Assembly: GCA_012719125.1 (NCBI GenBank) | Contig: JAAYAY010000378.1 | Coordinates: 1 to 64,000, forward strand | Reading direction: 5' to 3' | Source of the DNA: Planctomycetaceae bacterium | GTDB lineage: Bacteria > Planctomycetota > Planctomycetia > Pirellulales > Thermoguttaceae | DNA length: 64,000 nt | Shown: positions 1-7,016 of the stretch, piece by piece | How the letters are laid out: each line of letters opens with the position of its first letter | Position numbering within the stretch: the stretch's first letter is position 1 | Notes under the pieces: model-generated | What the model saw: only the letters and a program-made list of their open reading frames with translations | Database searches by the model: none | What the model was told of the DNA's origin: nothing | Made by a program: the position numbers and the translations under genes

Positions 1-75
1 CAAGATTGCGAAAATCGTGAGGCGGACCTGATTTTATGCCAAAAATACTGCCAAGAACAGCTCTCGCAACAAAAA

Positions 76-104
76 AGCCCTGTTTTCTCGGGGAAAACAG
101 GGCT
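76..104 (-). terminator. perfect 12-bp hairpin terminator
   Basis: Arms 76-87 and 93-104 are perfectly complementary (AGCCCTGTTTTC and its complement) around a 5-nt loop. Six A residues at 71-76 give a T-run after the hairpin on the - strand, so it reads best as a terminator for a leftward transcript. On the + strand it is followed only by a weak TATCTTA. Confidence 0.7.
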
Positions 105-188
105 ATCTTAGAGTACCCCCTAGGGGAGTCTGAATCTGAATTCGTAAGTGGCTATGCGACAACGACTTACGAAAACAGGCTTCGGCGA

Positions 189-217
189 AATCCGACACAA
201 AATCCGACAATCCGACA
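189..217. repeat. three close copies of AATCCGACA
   Basis: AATCCGACA starts at 189, 201 and 209 in the leader of the gene at 396. The copies could be a small operator or chance slippage. The rest of 105-395 shows no convincing gene. Confidence 0.4.
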
Positions 218-395
218 CAAGTTTACCCTCCAACCGCCGAACCCCATCCCGATCTGTTGGGACCGACGCATCTTCAACTTGCTCACCTGTAGGATCGAAC
301 ATCTTGGACGAGTCTCCGGCCTACGGGACACCACATGCACCGACCGTCGCCAACACCGGTTGGCCCCGATCCGCAACCCCGTGGAGTCCTGAATC

Positions 396-1028
396 ATGTC
401 AGCCGACAAACCTTTGATGACCCAGCTTGTCGAATTGCTTGGCTTGGCCGAGGCCATGGCCGATGATGAACCGGTCGTGGTGATCACTGTCCGGCCCGAC
501 CCAAACTGCTTTCACCCACACAACATCGCCTTGAAAAAGGCTCAGGCAGTCCGGCTCCTCAGAGACCTCGAAAGCTTGCTCAAAGTCCCGGCCATGTTCC
601 TGGTGGCTTCCTTGGCCGTGGTTGCCTGTGGTTGCTCGGCACGGGTCGAAGTCGAGCGGGCAGGCGACACATCGGCCACGGGGACGGAAATCAGCAGCAC
701 CGAGTTCGGCCGGACGGCGGTCGAACTTGACTTTCAGCCCCGTTCACCACAGCCGGTTCCCCAACCGAAGCCACCACCGGTGAGGGTGACCCCGGAACCT
801 CAGCCGACTGCGGTCACGAACAACATTGTGGTCATCAAGGGCGGCGACACGCACAACGAAACGCACATCCACGTCCACGACGCACCCCAGCGGTACGTCG
901 AAGAAACGGTCGTGACTGGCCGGGAAGTCCAAGCCGAGTACCGGCCCGTTGACCCAAGATGCGAGCAGTTACGGAGGGAACACGAGGAGCGGGTCCGAAC
1001 GTGGATGGCGTTTCCGTTGGGCGAATGA
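396..1028 (+). CDS. two-part protein: small acidic domain fused to a lipoprotein-like domain
   Basis: The 210-residue frame starts at ATG 396 with GGAG nine bases upstream. Residues 1-66 look like a complete small soluble protein (acidic DDEP, then VVVITVRPDPNCF and PHNIALKKAQAVRLL). From Met67 (ATG 594) the sequence restarts as MFLVASLAVVACGC, which resembles a lipoprotein signal peptide with a lipobox-like Cys. A Pro-rich spacer with repeated PQP and PEP follows, then a His/Thr-rich segment. A signal peptide in mid-protein makes little sense, so this is either a fusion that lost the stop between two genes or a sequencing error. No ribosome binding site is visible before ATG 594. The function of both halves is unknown. 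Confidence 0.65.
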   Translation: MSADKPLMTQLVELLGLAEAMADDEPVVVITVRPDPNCFHPHNIALKKAQAVRLLRDLESLLKVPAMFLVASLAVVACGCSARVEVERAGDTSATGTEISSTEFGRTAVELDFQPRSPQPVPQPKPPPVRVTPEPQPTAVTNNIVVIKGGDTHNETHIHVHDAPQRYVEETVVTGREVQAEYRPVDPRCEQLRREHEERVRTWMAFPLGE

Positions 1029-1197
1029 TCAAGCGTAGCGGCACTTGGCACGATCCCAAACCGGACGCATTGGCCGCCCGCCAAGTCTCATTTCTCGTGA
1101 GTCTCAGGGCAAACACGCCGGGGCCACGTTCTTGATAACGTCCGCCAAGCCACCGGCCGCCAGGAATGCGGTATGATGACGCCACAGGAGAACCCAC

Positions 1198-1662
1198 ATG
1201 GACTACGCCCAACTCATCGACGACTACTTGGCCGGTCCCCAGAAGCTTCGTGCCGCCGTGGCCGGAATGACCGCCGAACAACTCGACGCCCGGCCCATCC
1301 CTGGCACGTGGTCCATCAAGGAGGTGGTGTGCCACGTTGCCGATTACGAACCGGTGTACGCCGACCGCATGAAGCGGGTGATCGCCGAGGACCAGCCGAC
1401 GCTGCTGGCCGGAAGCCCCGACGCCTTCGTGGCACGCCTTGCCTACAATCAACGTGACTTGGATGAGGAATTTGCCTTGATCGAGGTGGTCCGAAGCCAG
1501 ATGGCTCGCATCCTCCGGTCTTTGAGCCCGGAGGACTTCCAACGGACGGGCATCCATTCGGTGAGAGGACCAGTGGCCTTGGAAAAGCTGCTCCAGCAGA
1601 TCACGGATCACATCCCGCACCACATCAAATTCATTGACGAGAAGCGGGCGGCGTTGGCGTGA
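1198..1662 (+). CDS. DinB/YfiT-like putative metal-dependent enzyme
   Basis: The 154-residue protein has the layout of the DinB four-helix-bundle superfamily. The N-terminal part has WSIKEVVCHVADYE at about residues 38-51, whose His is the first expected metal ligand. The C-terminal helix has HIPHHIKFI, giving the second His pair. Members are thiol-dependent transferases or uncharacterised enzymes, and the substrate cannot be told from sequence. It starts at ATG 1198 behind CAGGAG and stands alone, with the acetyltransferase gene starting 73 bases downstream. Confidence 0.8.
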   Translation: MDYAQLIDDYLAGPQKLRAAVAGMTAEQLDARPIPGTWSIKEVVCHVADYEPVYADRMKRVIAEDQPTLLAGSPDAFVARLAYNQRDLDEEFALIEVVRSQMARILRSLSPEDFQRTGIHSVRGPVALEKLLQQITDHIPHHIKFIDEKRAALA

Positions 1663-1735
1663 TGCCAGCCGGGAGATGCCGTGGCTACCCGAAGCGACTT
1701 GGCAACTCGTCCCGATTGACTGTGGAAGGACGTTT

Positions 1736-2368
1736 ATGAACGGTCCCGATCCGACAAACAAACACCCGATGGCTGGATTTCCGAGGGTGTGCTTCATCAA
1801 GAACACGATCTCCAACCCGAACATTATCGTCGGGGACTACACGTACTACGATGACCCCGACGACTCGGAGAACTTCGAGCGGAACGTCCTCTACCACTAC
1901 CCGTTCATCGGTGACAAGCTCGTCATCGGGAAGTTCTGTGCGTTGGCCCAGGGCATCAAGTTCATCATGAACGGGGCTAACCACAAGCTGGCGGGCTTCT
2001 CGACGTATCCATTCAGTATCTTTGGGAGCGGCTGGGAAAAAGTGATGCCTCAGCCCGATGAACTCCCCTTCCGAGGCGACACCGTTGTCGGCAACGATGT
2101 CTGGATCGGCTACGAGTCGCTCGTCATGCCTGGCGTCCAAATCGGTCATGGAGCGATTGTGGCAGCGAGGTCGGTCGTCGTAGCGAACGTGAAGCCGTAC
2201 ACGGTTGTTGGCGGCAATCCGGCCACGCCGCTCAAGGAACGGTTCGCACCGGAGATCGTCCAGGAACTCCTCCAAATCGCATGGTGGGACTGGAGCATCG
2301 AGAAGGTCACCCGGAATCTGCGGCACATCGTCTCGGCAGATATCAAGGCCCTTTCCGGGGCGACGTAA
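1736..2368 (+). CDS. Vat/CatB-like hexapeptide-repeat O-acetyltransferase
   Basis: The 210-residue protein matches the length and layout of the xenobiotic acetyltransferase family (Vat, CatB), trimeric left-handed beta-helix enzymes that acetylate streptogramin A or chloramphenicol. Visible family features are the N-terminal PNIIVGDYTYYDDP, an insert with GANHKLAGFSTYPF whose His is the catalytic base in this family, and coil repeats VVGNDVWIGYESLVMPGVQIGHGAIVAARSVV (listed here in parts), ending with VVGGNPA. The start at ATG 1736 follows GGAAGGA; an upstream in-frame start at 1634 would overlap the previous gene. Whether it gives resistance or acts on a native substrate is unknown. Confidence 0.85.
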   Translation: MNGPDPTNKHPMAGFPRVCFIKNTISNPNIIVGDYTYYDDPDDSENFERNVLYHYPFIGDKLVIGKFCALAQGIKFIMNGANHKLAGFSTYPFSIFGSGWEKVMPQPDELPFRGDTVVGNDVWIGYESLVMPGVQIGHGAIVAARSVVVANVKPYTVVGGNPATPLKERFAPEIVQELLQIAWWDWSIEKVTRNLRHIVSADIKALSGAT

Positions 2369-2445
2369 TGCCTGGAACGGCAATGAAGGCCGAACACGAC
2401 ACGATTTGGCCGCTCGTCTCCCTGGACTCGTTGGTCGGTTGAGGC

Positions 2446-2949
2446 TCACTTCGGCCCCGCCCACTTCGGCACCTTGACACCCGACGCCGAATCCTGGCCC
2501 GGTGCAAACGGCTTGAGGTCCAGCACCGGCGTTCCCTCGAAGGCGTCGATGGTCTCCACCTCCACCACGTTGTCCTTCACGGCCAGCACTTTGCACAGGC
2601 TCAGCCCAATCAGATTCGGCCGAACCGGGGCACGACAGGCGAACACGCCTGTCACTGGGTTGTTTGGGTCGCCCCGTGGGTGAACTTGGAGGATCGACCG
2701 TTGCTGCGGCGTGTCGTTCTTGTCGAACCACCAAATCACTTGCACATGCGACCATTGCTCCAGTCCGAGTAGGCCGTCCAGGTATTTCTTGTCCAGGACG
2801 ATCAACATGCGGTCGTCGGCCTTCTTGATGTGGCCGATGGGGTGGACCTTGAACTCGGTGGCGGCGGGATGCTCGGCGTCGTCTGCTGCCACGGCGTTGC
2901 CGAGCGGGATTGCAGCGGCCAGGACAAAGGCGATTGCGAAACGAGTCAT
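2446..2949 (-). CDS. TrmO/TsaA-like protein with a signal peptide
   Basis: Residues 1-22 form a clear signal peptide (MTRFAIAFVLAAAIPLG, cleavage near AVAAD). The rest is a TsaA/UPF0066 domain: PIGHIKK at the N-terminus, LDGLLGLEQWSHV in the middle and the signature VFACRAPVRPNLIGLSL. In TrmO this fold uses S-adenosylmethionine to methylate N6 of t6A37 in tRNA-Thr. Planctomycete cytoplasm can be topologically complex, but a leader on a tRNA-modifying fold is unexpected, so the substrate may differ. GGAG lies seven bases before ATG 2949. Confidence 0.8.
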   Translation of the reverse strand: MTRFAIAFVLAAAIPLGNAVAADDAEHPAATEFKVHPIGHIKKADDRMLIVLDKKYLDGLLGLEQWSHVQVIWWFDKNDTPQQRSILQVHPRGDPNNPVTGVFACRAPVRPNLIGLSLCKVLAVKDNVVEVETIDAFEGTPVLDLKPFAPGQDSASGVKVPKWAGPK

Positions 2950-3071
2950 GGTTGGCTCCAGTTGGCTGACTGTGATTGGGACGGATTGCAGGGTGCATTG
3001 TACAGCGACCGCCCAATCAAAAGCCACTTGGGCCAGCGAACCATCTCGCCGTCGATGGTGTCTACAAGCTC

Positions 3072-3893
3072 ATGGACGCCACCCACATCAAAACCAAGTT
3101 CGAGAAACTGGGAGCCAGGGCCACAATCCGCCCGCTGGTGCGGAATCCTTGGCGACCTGCTGCTGGTCCGGTTGTGATCGACATCGGCCACGACCGGCAC
3201 GGCGAATTCTTCGACATCCAGGCCGCCGATGACGCCGATGTCGAAGTGCTGGACGTGCAGCCCAGGGACCGCCACTTGCTGCTGATGGTTCGCCGGGCTG
3301 CCGAACGCCCCCACCAGCCCGACATCAAGGACAAGTTGCTCTGCGGCCACGACGAGCGACACTGGTTCGTTGCCGGGATTCCCGAAAAAGCACCCGTCAG
3401 CACCGTCGTGACCGCCAAGGAAGCGTTGAAGCCCGATCTCGTGCGGAGCCGTGAACAGGGAAAGAGGGGCAAGCGGTCGAAACGGCTGCGTCGGAAGACC
3501 GACGTGTTCATTCGCCAAGGCGAGTGGTTTTTCATCCCGGCCCCCGGCATTCGTGTCAATGAGAAGCTGATCCTGCCTCACGAGCCGATCCGTCGTGGCG
3601 GCGGCAAGCCGCACATGTGCGAGCAGTTGTATCGGGACGGCGGCACCACGGTCTACGTGTGCAGCCGCCATCCCAACGGGCTGACGGGGGACGAGTACCG
3701 GAAGTTGCTCAAGGAGGACCCGGCCGCTGCCAAGTGGGGCTGGCGGACGATGGCACGTAACCCGGTGGTCTACGTCCGAGGCAAGATCACTCACCCCGAC
3801 CACGCCACCATCCGGCTGGACGGCTGGCATCGGGTCGAAATGAACACGGAGAACCGTTCCAGGGCGATGGCGTCCGTGGCGTTTCTCGATTGA
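3072..3893 (+). CDS. conserved hypothetical protein with a basic central linker
   Basis: The 273-residue soluble protein is not a family I can name. It has a regular N-terminal half with VIDIGHDRHGEFFDI and RHLLLMVRRAA, then KDKLLCGHDERHWFVAGIPE. A strongly basic stretch (RGKRSKRLRRK) follows near residue 150. The C-terminal half has QGEWFFIPAPG and VYVRGKITHPDHATI. It is convergent in spacing with nothing downstream and ends at a strong terminator. It sits just before the HD-Pnk-Thg1 genes, but the terminator separates their transcription. The ATG at 3072 is preferred because upstream frames overlap the divergent gene's leader. Confidence 0.7.
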   Translation: MDATHIKTKFEKLGARATIRPLVRNPWRPAAGPVVIDIGHDRHGEFFDIQAADDADVEVLDVQPRDRHLLLMVRRAAERPHQPDIKDKLLCGHDERHWFVAGIPEKAPVSTVVTAKEALKPDLVRSREQGKRGKRSKRLRRKTDVFIRQGEWFFIPAPGIRVNEKLILPHEPIRRGGGKPHMCEQLYRDGGTTVYVCSRHPNGLTGDEYRKLLKEDPAAAKWGWRTMARNPVVYVRGKITHPDHATIRLDGWHRVEMNTENRSRAMASVAFLD

Positions 3894-3918
3894 AGCAGGT
3901 GGGAGTCCGGTGGGACAG

Positions 3919-3954
3919 CACCCCACCGCCCTGCACGGGGCGGCGGGGTGTTTT
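3919..3954 (+). terminator. rho-independent terminator
   Basis: A 13-bp stem with one mismatch (3919-3931 with 3938-3950) is followed by TTTT at 3951. It lies 26 bases after the stop at 3893 and insulates the next operon. Confidence 0.85.
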
Positions 3955-3997
3955 GCATTCTTGACCGGCACCGCACGTTCCTGGTACGGTGCGTCAC

Positions 3998-4516
3998 ATG
4001 AACCTGATTCTGAAAGCCGCAGCCTTTGCACGCCAAGCCCACGACGGCCAGCGGCGAAGATACAACGACCGACCGTACATCCAGCATCCGGCCCGTGTTG
4101 CTGGGCGAGTGGCGGCACGTCCGCAGGCCACGGAGGTCATGGTGGCGGCTGCGTTCCTGCATGATGTGGTGGAAGACACGCCGCACACGTTGGACGAGAT
4201 CTTGGCAGAATTCGGCCCTGAAGTGGCTCGGCTGGTGGAGGAACTGACAAATCCGTCCAAGGGCAGCAAAGCACCGAGGCGTGAACGAGAGCAGGTTGAT
4301 CGTGACCATCTGGCAGTCGTCAGCGTGGAGGCCAAGGTCATCAAGTTGCTGGACCGCATCGACAACCTCCAGGAAATGGGGGACGCCCCCAGCAACTTTC
4401 GCAGGAAGTATTGCGAGGAATCTCGGCTTCTGGCCGACGTGATCGGTGACGCCGATCCAGAGTTGAAGGCGGAACTGTTGGACTGTGTTCAGAAGTTGGA
4501 AGCGGTATCCGAGTGA
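3998..4516 (+). CDS. HD-domain phosphohydrolase, SpoT/MESH1-like
   Basis: The 172-residue protein carries the full HD fold in the RelA/SpoT hydrolase style. An early HxGQ-like segment reads FARQAHDGQRR, then RPYIQHPARVAG, the metal-binding AAFLHDVVEDT and the late KLLDRIDNLQEM. This family hydrolyses (p)ppGpp or related nucleotides, and HD domains also remove 2',3'-cyclic phosphates from RNA. Its stop overlaps the ATG of the kinase gene (TGATG at 4514-4518), so the two are translationally coupled. The partner genes, a kinase and a Thg1-like polymerase, make an RNA-end-healing role plausible, but that is inference. A GTG at 3989 is an alternative start. Confidence 0.85.
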   Translation: MNLILKAAAFARQAHDGQRRRYNDRPYIQHPARVAGRVAARPQATEVMVAAAFLHDVVEDTPHTLDEILAEFGPEVARLVEELTNPSKGSKAPRREREQVDRDHLAVVSVEAKVIKLLDRIDNLQEMGDAPSNFRRKYCEESRLLADVIGDADPELKAELLDCVQKLEAVSE

Positions 4517-4962
4517 TGGAAGCCGTGATCTTCATCGGCCTGCAAGCGGCCGGGAAATCGACGTTCTACGTCCAACGGTTCTTCCGCACCCACGTCCGCA
4601 TCAACATGGACATGCTGAGGACCAAGCATCGGGAACGGCTTTTGCTGGACGCTTGTCTCGCCGGGAAGCAGTCGTTCGTCATCGACAAGGTGAATGCCGC
4701 TGCGGCCGACAGGGCGACGTACATCCACCTTGCCAAGGCGGCTGGATTCCACGTCGTGGGCTACTACTTCCAGTCGAACCGGGACGCCTGTCTGGCCCGC
4801 AATGCAGCCCGAACAGAAGCGGAGCGGGTGCCGGACGTAGCCATCTTGGGAGCCTCCCGGCGGCTGCAACGACCGTCACGGGCTGAGGGCTTCGACCAGT
4901 TGTACTACGTGCGGATGACCACAGGCGACTTCGTGGTCGAGGAGTGGCGAGATGAAGTTTGA
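4516..4962 (+). CDS. P-loop kinase, polynucleotide-kinase-like (AAA_33)
   Basis: The 148-residue protein starts with VIFIGLQAAGKST, a Walker A loop at residues 8-16. A following INMDML supplies the Asp expected in 5'-OH polynucleotide kinases. The segment VIDKVNAAAADR corresponds to the VIDNTN..R motif of this kinase group, and an Arg-rich lid (NAARTEAERVPD) follows. The size equals a stand-alone kinase domain of T4 Pnk type. Its ATG shares one base with the upstream HD stop, and its last 11 bases overlap the Thg1-like gene. The HD, kinase and polymerase are therefore made together. The inferred job is 5' phosphorylation of RNA ends. Confidence 0.85.
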   Translation: MEAVIFIGLQAAGKSTFYVQRFFRTHVRINMDMLRTKHRERLLLDACLAGKQSFVIDKVNAAAADRATYIHLAKAAGFHVVGYYFQSNRDACLARNAARTEAERVPDVAILGASRRLQRPSRAEGFDQLYYVRMTTGDFVVEEWRDEV

Positions 4963-5734
4963 TGACCTGGATGCCAGGATGCGTGCCTTCGAAACGGCCC
5001 TGGACTTCTGTGTGCTGCCGGACATGTACATGGTGGCCCGGTTGGATGGCCGCAGTTTCACCCGGCTGACGAAGGAAAAGCAGAACTTCGAGGCCCCCTT
5101 CGACGAACGATTTCGTGACCTGATGGTTGCCACGACCGAACACCTGATGGACTGCGGATTCAGGACGCTCTACGGCTGCACCCAGAGCGACGAAATTTCC
5201 CTGCTGTTCCACCGGGACGAGCAGCAGTTCCAACGCAAGCTGCGTAAACTCAACTCGGTGCTGGCAGGCGAGGCCAGTGCCAAATTCTCGCTGTTGTTGG
5301 GAGACGTGGCGTGTTTCGACTGCCGGATCTCGCAGCTTCCCAACGTCGAGTTGGTCTGCGATTACTTCCGCTGGCGTAGTGCCGATGCAGCCCGCAACGC
5401 CCTGAACGGACACTGCTACTGGTTGTTTCGCAAGCAGGGCCTTACTGAGAAGGCGGCGACGGAACAACTGCTGGGCATGTCATCGTCCGCCAAGAACGAA
5501 TTGCTCTTCGGCCACGGCATCAATTTCAACGAATTGCCGAACTGGCATAAGCGGGGCGTGGGTCTGTACTGGGAGCAGTTCGACAAGATCGGCACCAATC
5601 CGGTCACCGGCCAGTCGGTGGTTGGTCAAAGGCGTCGGCTGAAACGGGATTTCGACCTGCCGATGAAGGACGACTACGGACGGTTCATTGCTGATCTGAT
5701 TTGCGGCGGAGGTATCGGCCGCAACTCGAATTGA
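4952..5734 (+). CDS. Thg1-like protein (TLP), 3'-5' RNA polymerase
   Basis: The 260-residue protein has the tRNAHis guanylyltransferase palm domain. VARLDGRSFTRLTK places the first metal-binding Asp at residue 32, and YGCTQSDEISLLF places Ser79, Asp80 and Glu81 as the second pair, so the catalytic centre is intact. The later FDCRI..LPN and DYFRWRSADAARNAL match the Thg1 core, but the HINNLYN segment of true Thg1 is replaced by AARNALN. Its absence is typical of TLPs, which add nucleotides to the 5' ends of truncated tRNAs from a template. It overlaps the kinase gene by 11 bases (start ATG 4952). The known biochemistry of TLPs and the neighbours point to tRNA repair. Confidence 0.9.
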   Translation: MKFDDLDARMRAFETALDFCVLPDMYMVARLDGRSFTRLTKEKQNFEAPFDERFRDLMVATTEHLMDCGFRTLYGCTQSDEISLLFHRDEQQFQRKLRKLNSVLAGEASAKFSLLLGDVACFDCRISQLPNVELVCDYFRWRSADAARNALNGHCYWLFRKQGLTEKAATEQLLGMSSSAKNELLFGHGINFNELPNWHKRGVGLYWEQFDKIGTNPVTGQSVVGQRRRLKRDFDLPMKDDYGRFIADLICGGGIGRNSN

Positions 5735-5768
5735 AGCGGCATTTGCGGCCGAAACATCGATTGCCGAG

Positions 5769-6383
5769 TCAATCCCCTCGTGCCATCAGCCAGAGGCCGA
5801 TCTGCGTCTTTGGCACCAAGCTCTTGGCTGCCACCCTGAACCCAAATCGCTCGTAGAACGTCACGTTGTCGCCGTTCATCGTGTCAAGACAGCACGGCAG
5901 CCCTTCCCTGTCGAACCGGGCGAGCATGGGATTCACGAGGGCCGTGGCGTATCCCCGTCCTTGATGGCCTGGATCGACGCCGAGCAACTGCAAGTACCAG
6001 TGGCGAAACGGCGTGTGTTCCCGACGCAGGCGGTCCAGGTGTTGATGATAAGCAAGGAAACGCAGAAAGAAGCTTGGTCCAGCGGTCAAGGGCAGCGTGA
6101 ACAGGCACGCTCGGAGTAGTTTTGCCAGAGAACCTTGGGCGGCTTCGGGCGGAAGCCAGATCGCCACGCCCTCCAATCTTTCTGAGATCGCCAGGACTTC
6201 GCCACAGTGGATGCCGTACCGGAGAAGGCACTGAAAACTCCGGGCCGAAAGGCTGGGCCGCTTGGCAGCATCGGGGAGCAAATGGCACGTCATCGGATCG
6301 TTGTGGAACGACCGGGCAAGCATCTCGCTGGCCACCGGGATGCTTGCTCTCGTGAGGGGGATCAGTTCGGTGCTGCTGCTCAT
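5769..6383 (-). CDS. GNAT-family N-acetyltransferase
   Basis: The 204-residue protein has a GNAT core. WYLQLLGVDPGHQGRGYATALV near residues 140-160 contains the acetyl-CoA loop (Q-x-x-G-x-G/A), and LDTMNGDNVTFYERFGFRV forms the last strand and helix. The N-terminal half (SFHNDPMTCHLLP) resembles the plant/fungal-type GNATs that act on small molecules. It converges on the Thg1-like gene with 34 bases between their ends. GAAGG before ATG 6383 sets the start; longer frames run into the leader of the next gene. Confidence 0.8.
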   Translation of the reverse strand: MSSSTELIPLTRASIPVASEMLARSFHNDPMTCHLLPDAAKRPSLSARSFQCLLRYGIHCGEVLAISERLEGVAIWLPPEAAQGSLAKLLRACLFTLPLTAGPSFFLRFLAYHQHLDRLRREHTPFRHWYLQLLGVDPGHQGRGYATALVNPMLARFDREGLPCCLDTMNGDNVTFYERFGFRVAAKSLVPKTQIGLWLMARGD

Positions 6384-6489
6384 GGTCGTGCCTTCGTTGT
6401 GCCACAGCCTACGTCGATTCCGTCTGGCTCCGTGCTGCCTCCGGTGCCTCCACGGCTTTGCCGTCCGCACCCTTGATTTTTCCACGTCG

Positions 6490-6530
6490 GACCAACCGTG
6501 TCACCAGCCCGCCGATGTAGAAAACGTCGA
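6490..6530 (+). promoter_or_regulatory. conserved leader block, copy 1
   Basis: The block starting GACCAACCGTGTCAC is closely matched at 46486-46526. Both copies lie upstream of the two members of one small gene family (starts 6577 and 46671). A shared promoter or 5' untranslated element is the simplest reading. Confidence 0.5.
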
Positions 6531-6576
6531 GAGGAAAACAACAACGGACTGCCCAAGACCACGAAAGGAATCCGCC

Positions 6577-6858
6577 GTGCCAAAGTTTTACGTCGAATCC
6601 GGCCCCATCCATTTGATCCTTGACGCCGCCACCGCCGAAGAAGCTGCCGTCAAAGCGTTCCAGTGGACCTGCGACAAGCAAGCCGAAATCCAGGCCGTGT
6701 CCCCGCTGGACCACATGCTGGAAGCCGAAGAGCGGGGCTGGCAACTGTGGGACGAAATTGCCGTCAACGAGCAGGGCTTCGGGCGTTGGGACGGCGAGTC
6801 GTTCAACACGTTCGACATCGTGGAGGCGTGGTTGCGTTGCCCGTTACCGGTGGCGTGA
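6577..6858 (+). CDS. small protein, paralogue of the gene at 46671
   Basis: The 93-residue protein starts with MPKFYVESGPIHLILD (GTG start at 6577, AGGA seven bases upstream). Residues 20-31 read EEAAVKAFQWTC and a C-terminal FDIVEAWLR follows. The 107-residue protein at 46671 shares MPKFYV.SG, the AA..AFQW core and AESFQTLDI. Such MPxYxV-type small proteins occur twice more in the window (19663, 21375), so this is a small expanded family. No function is known. Its 3' end is duplicated at 8716-8795, and its leader is shared with the paralogue. Confidence 0.75.
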   Translation: MPKFYVESGPIHLILDAATAEEAAVKAFQWTCDKQAEIQAVSPLDHMLEAEERGWQLWDEIAVNEQGFGRWDGESFNTFDIVEAWLRCPLPVA

Positions 6859-6887
6859 AACCGGTCACTCGTCACCCTGGTGGTTGA

Positions 6888-6939
6888 CTTGCAGGCGGTT
6901 TGTCGCCTCGATAACATCGAAGCGTCCGTCCTGCACGAG
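6888..6939. repeat. dispersed 52-bp repeat, copy 1
   Basis: This block aligns without gaps to 15709-15760 with roughly 80% identity, sharing TAACATCGAAG and CCTGCACGAG. It begins with an imperfect palindrome around GCGG. Both copies are intergenic, which suggests a dispersed repeat family of this genome. Confidence 0.6.
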
Positions 6940-7016
6940 TAGCCAGTCGGCCTTGTGTCGGAAACGGCAACCAGGGGAAGGACCTTTTTTCGCAGGCCCT
7001 CGACACGGAAAGTCTG

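Noticed and set aside
36-392. 118-codon frame at the window start
   Set aside because: It has no binding site, runs through a strong terminator hairpin and repeats, and has an unlikely residue mix.
835-1824. Long - strand frame opposite several + strand genes
   Set aside because: It is the mirror of the DinB-like and neighbouring genes; GC-rich DNA commonly gives such antisense frames.
1685-3016. 443-codon - strand frame
   Set aside because: It is antisense to the acetyltransferase and out of frame with the TrmO-like gene; no domain is recognisable.
5884-6405. 173-codon - strand frame in the GNAT region
   Set aside because: It is out of frame with the clear GNAT gene at 5769.
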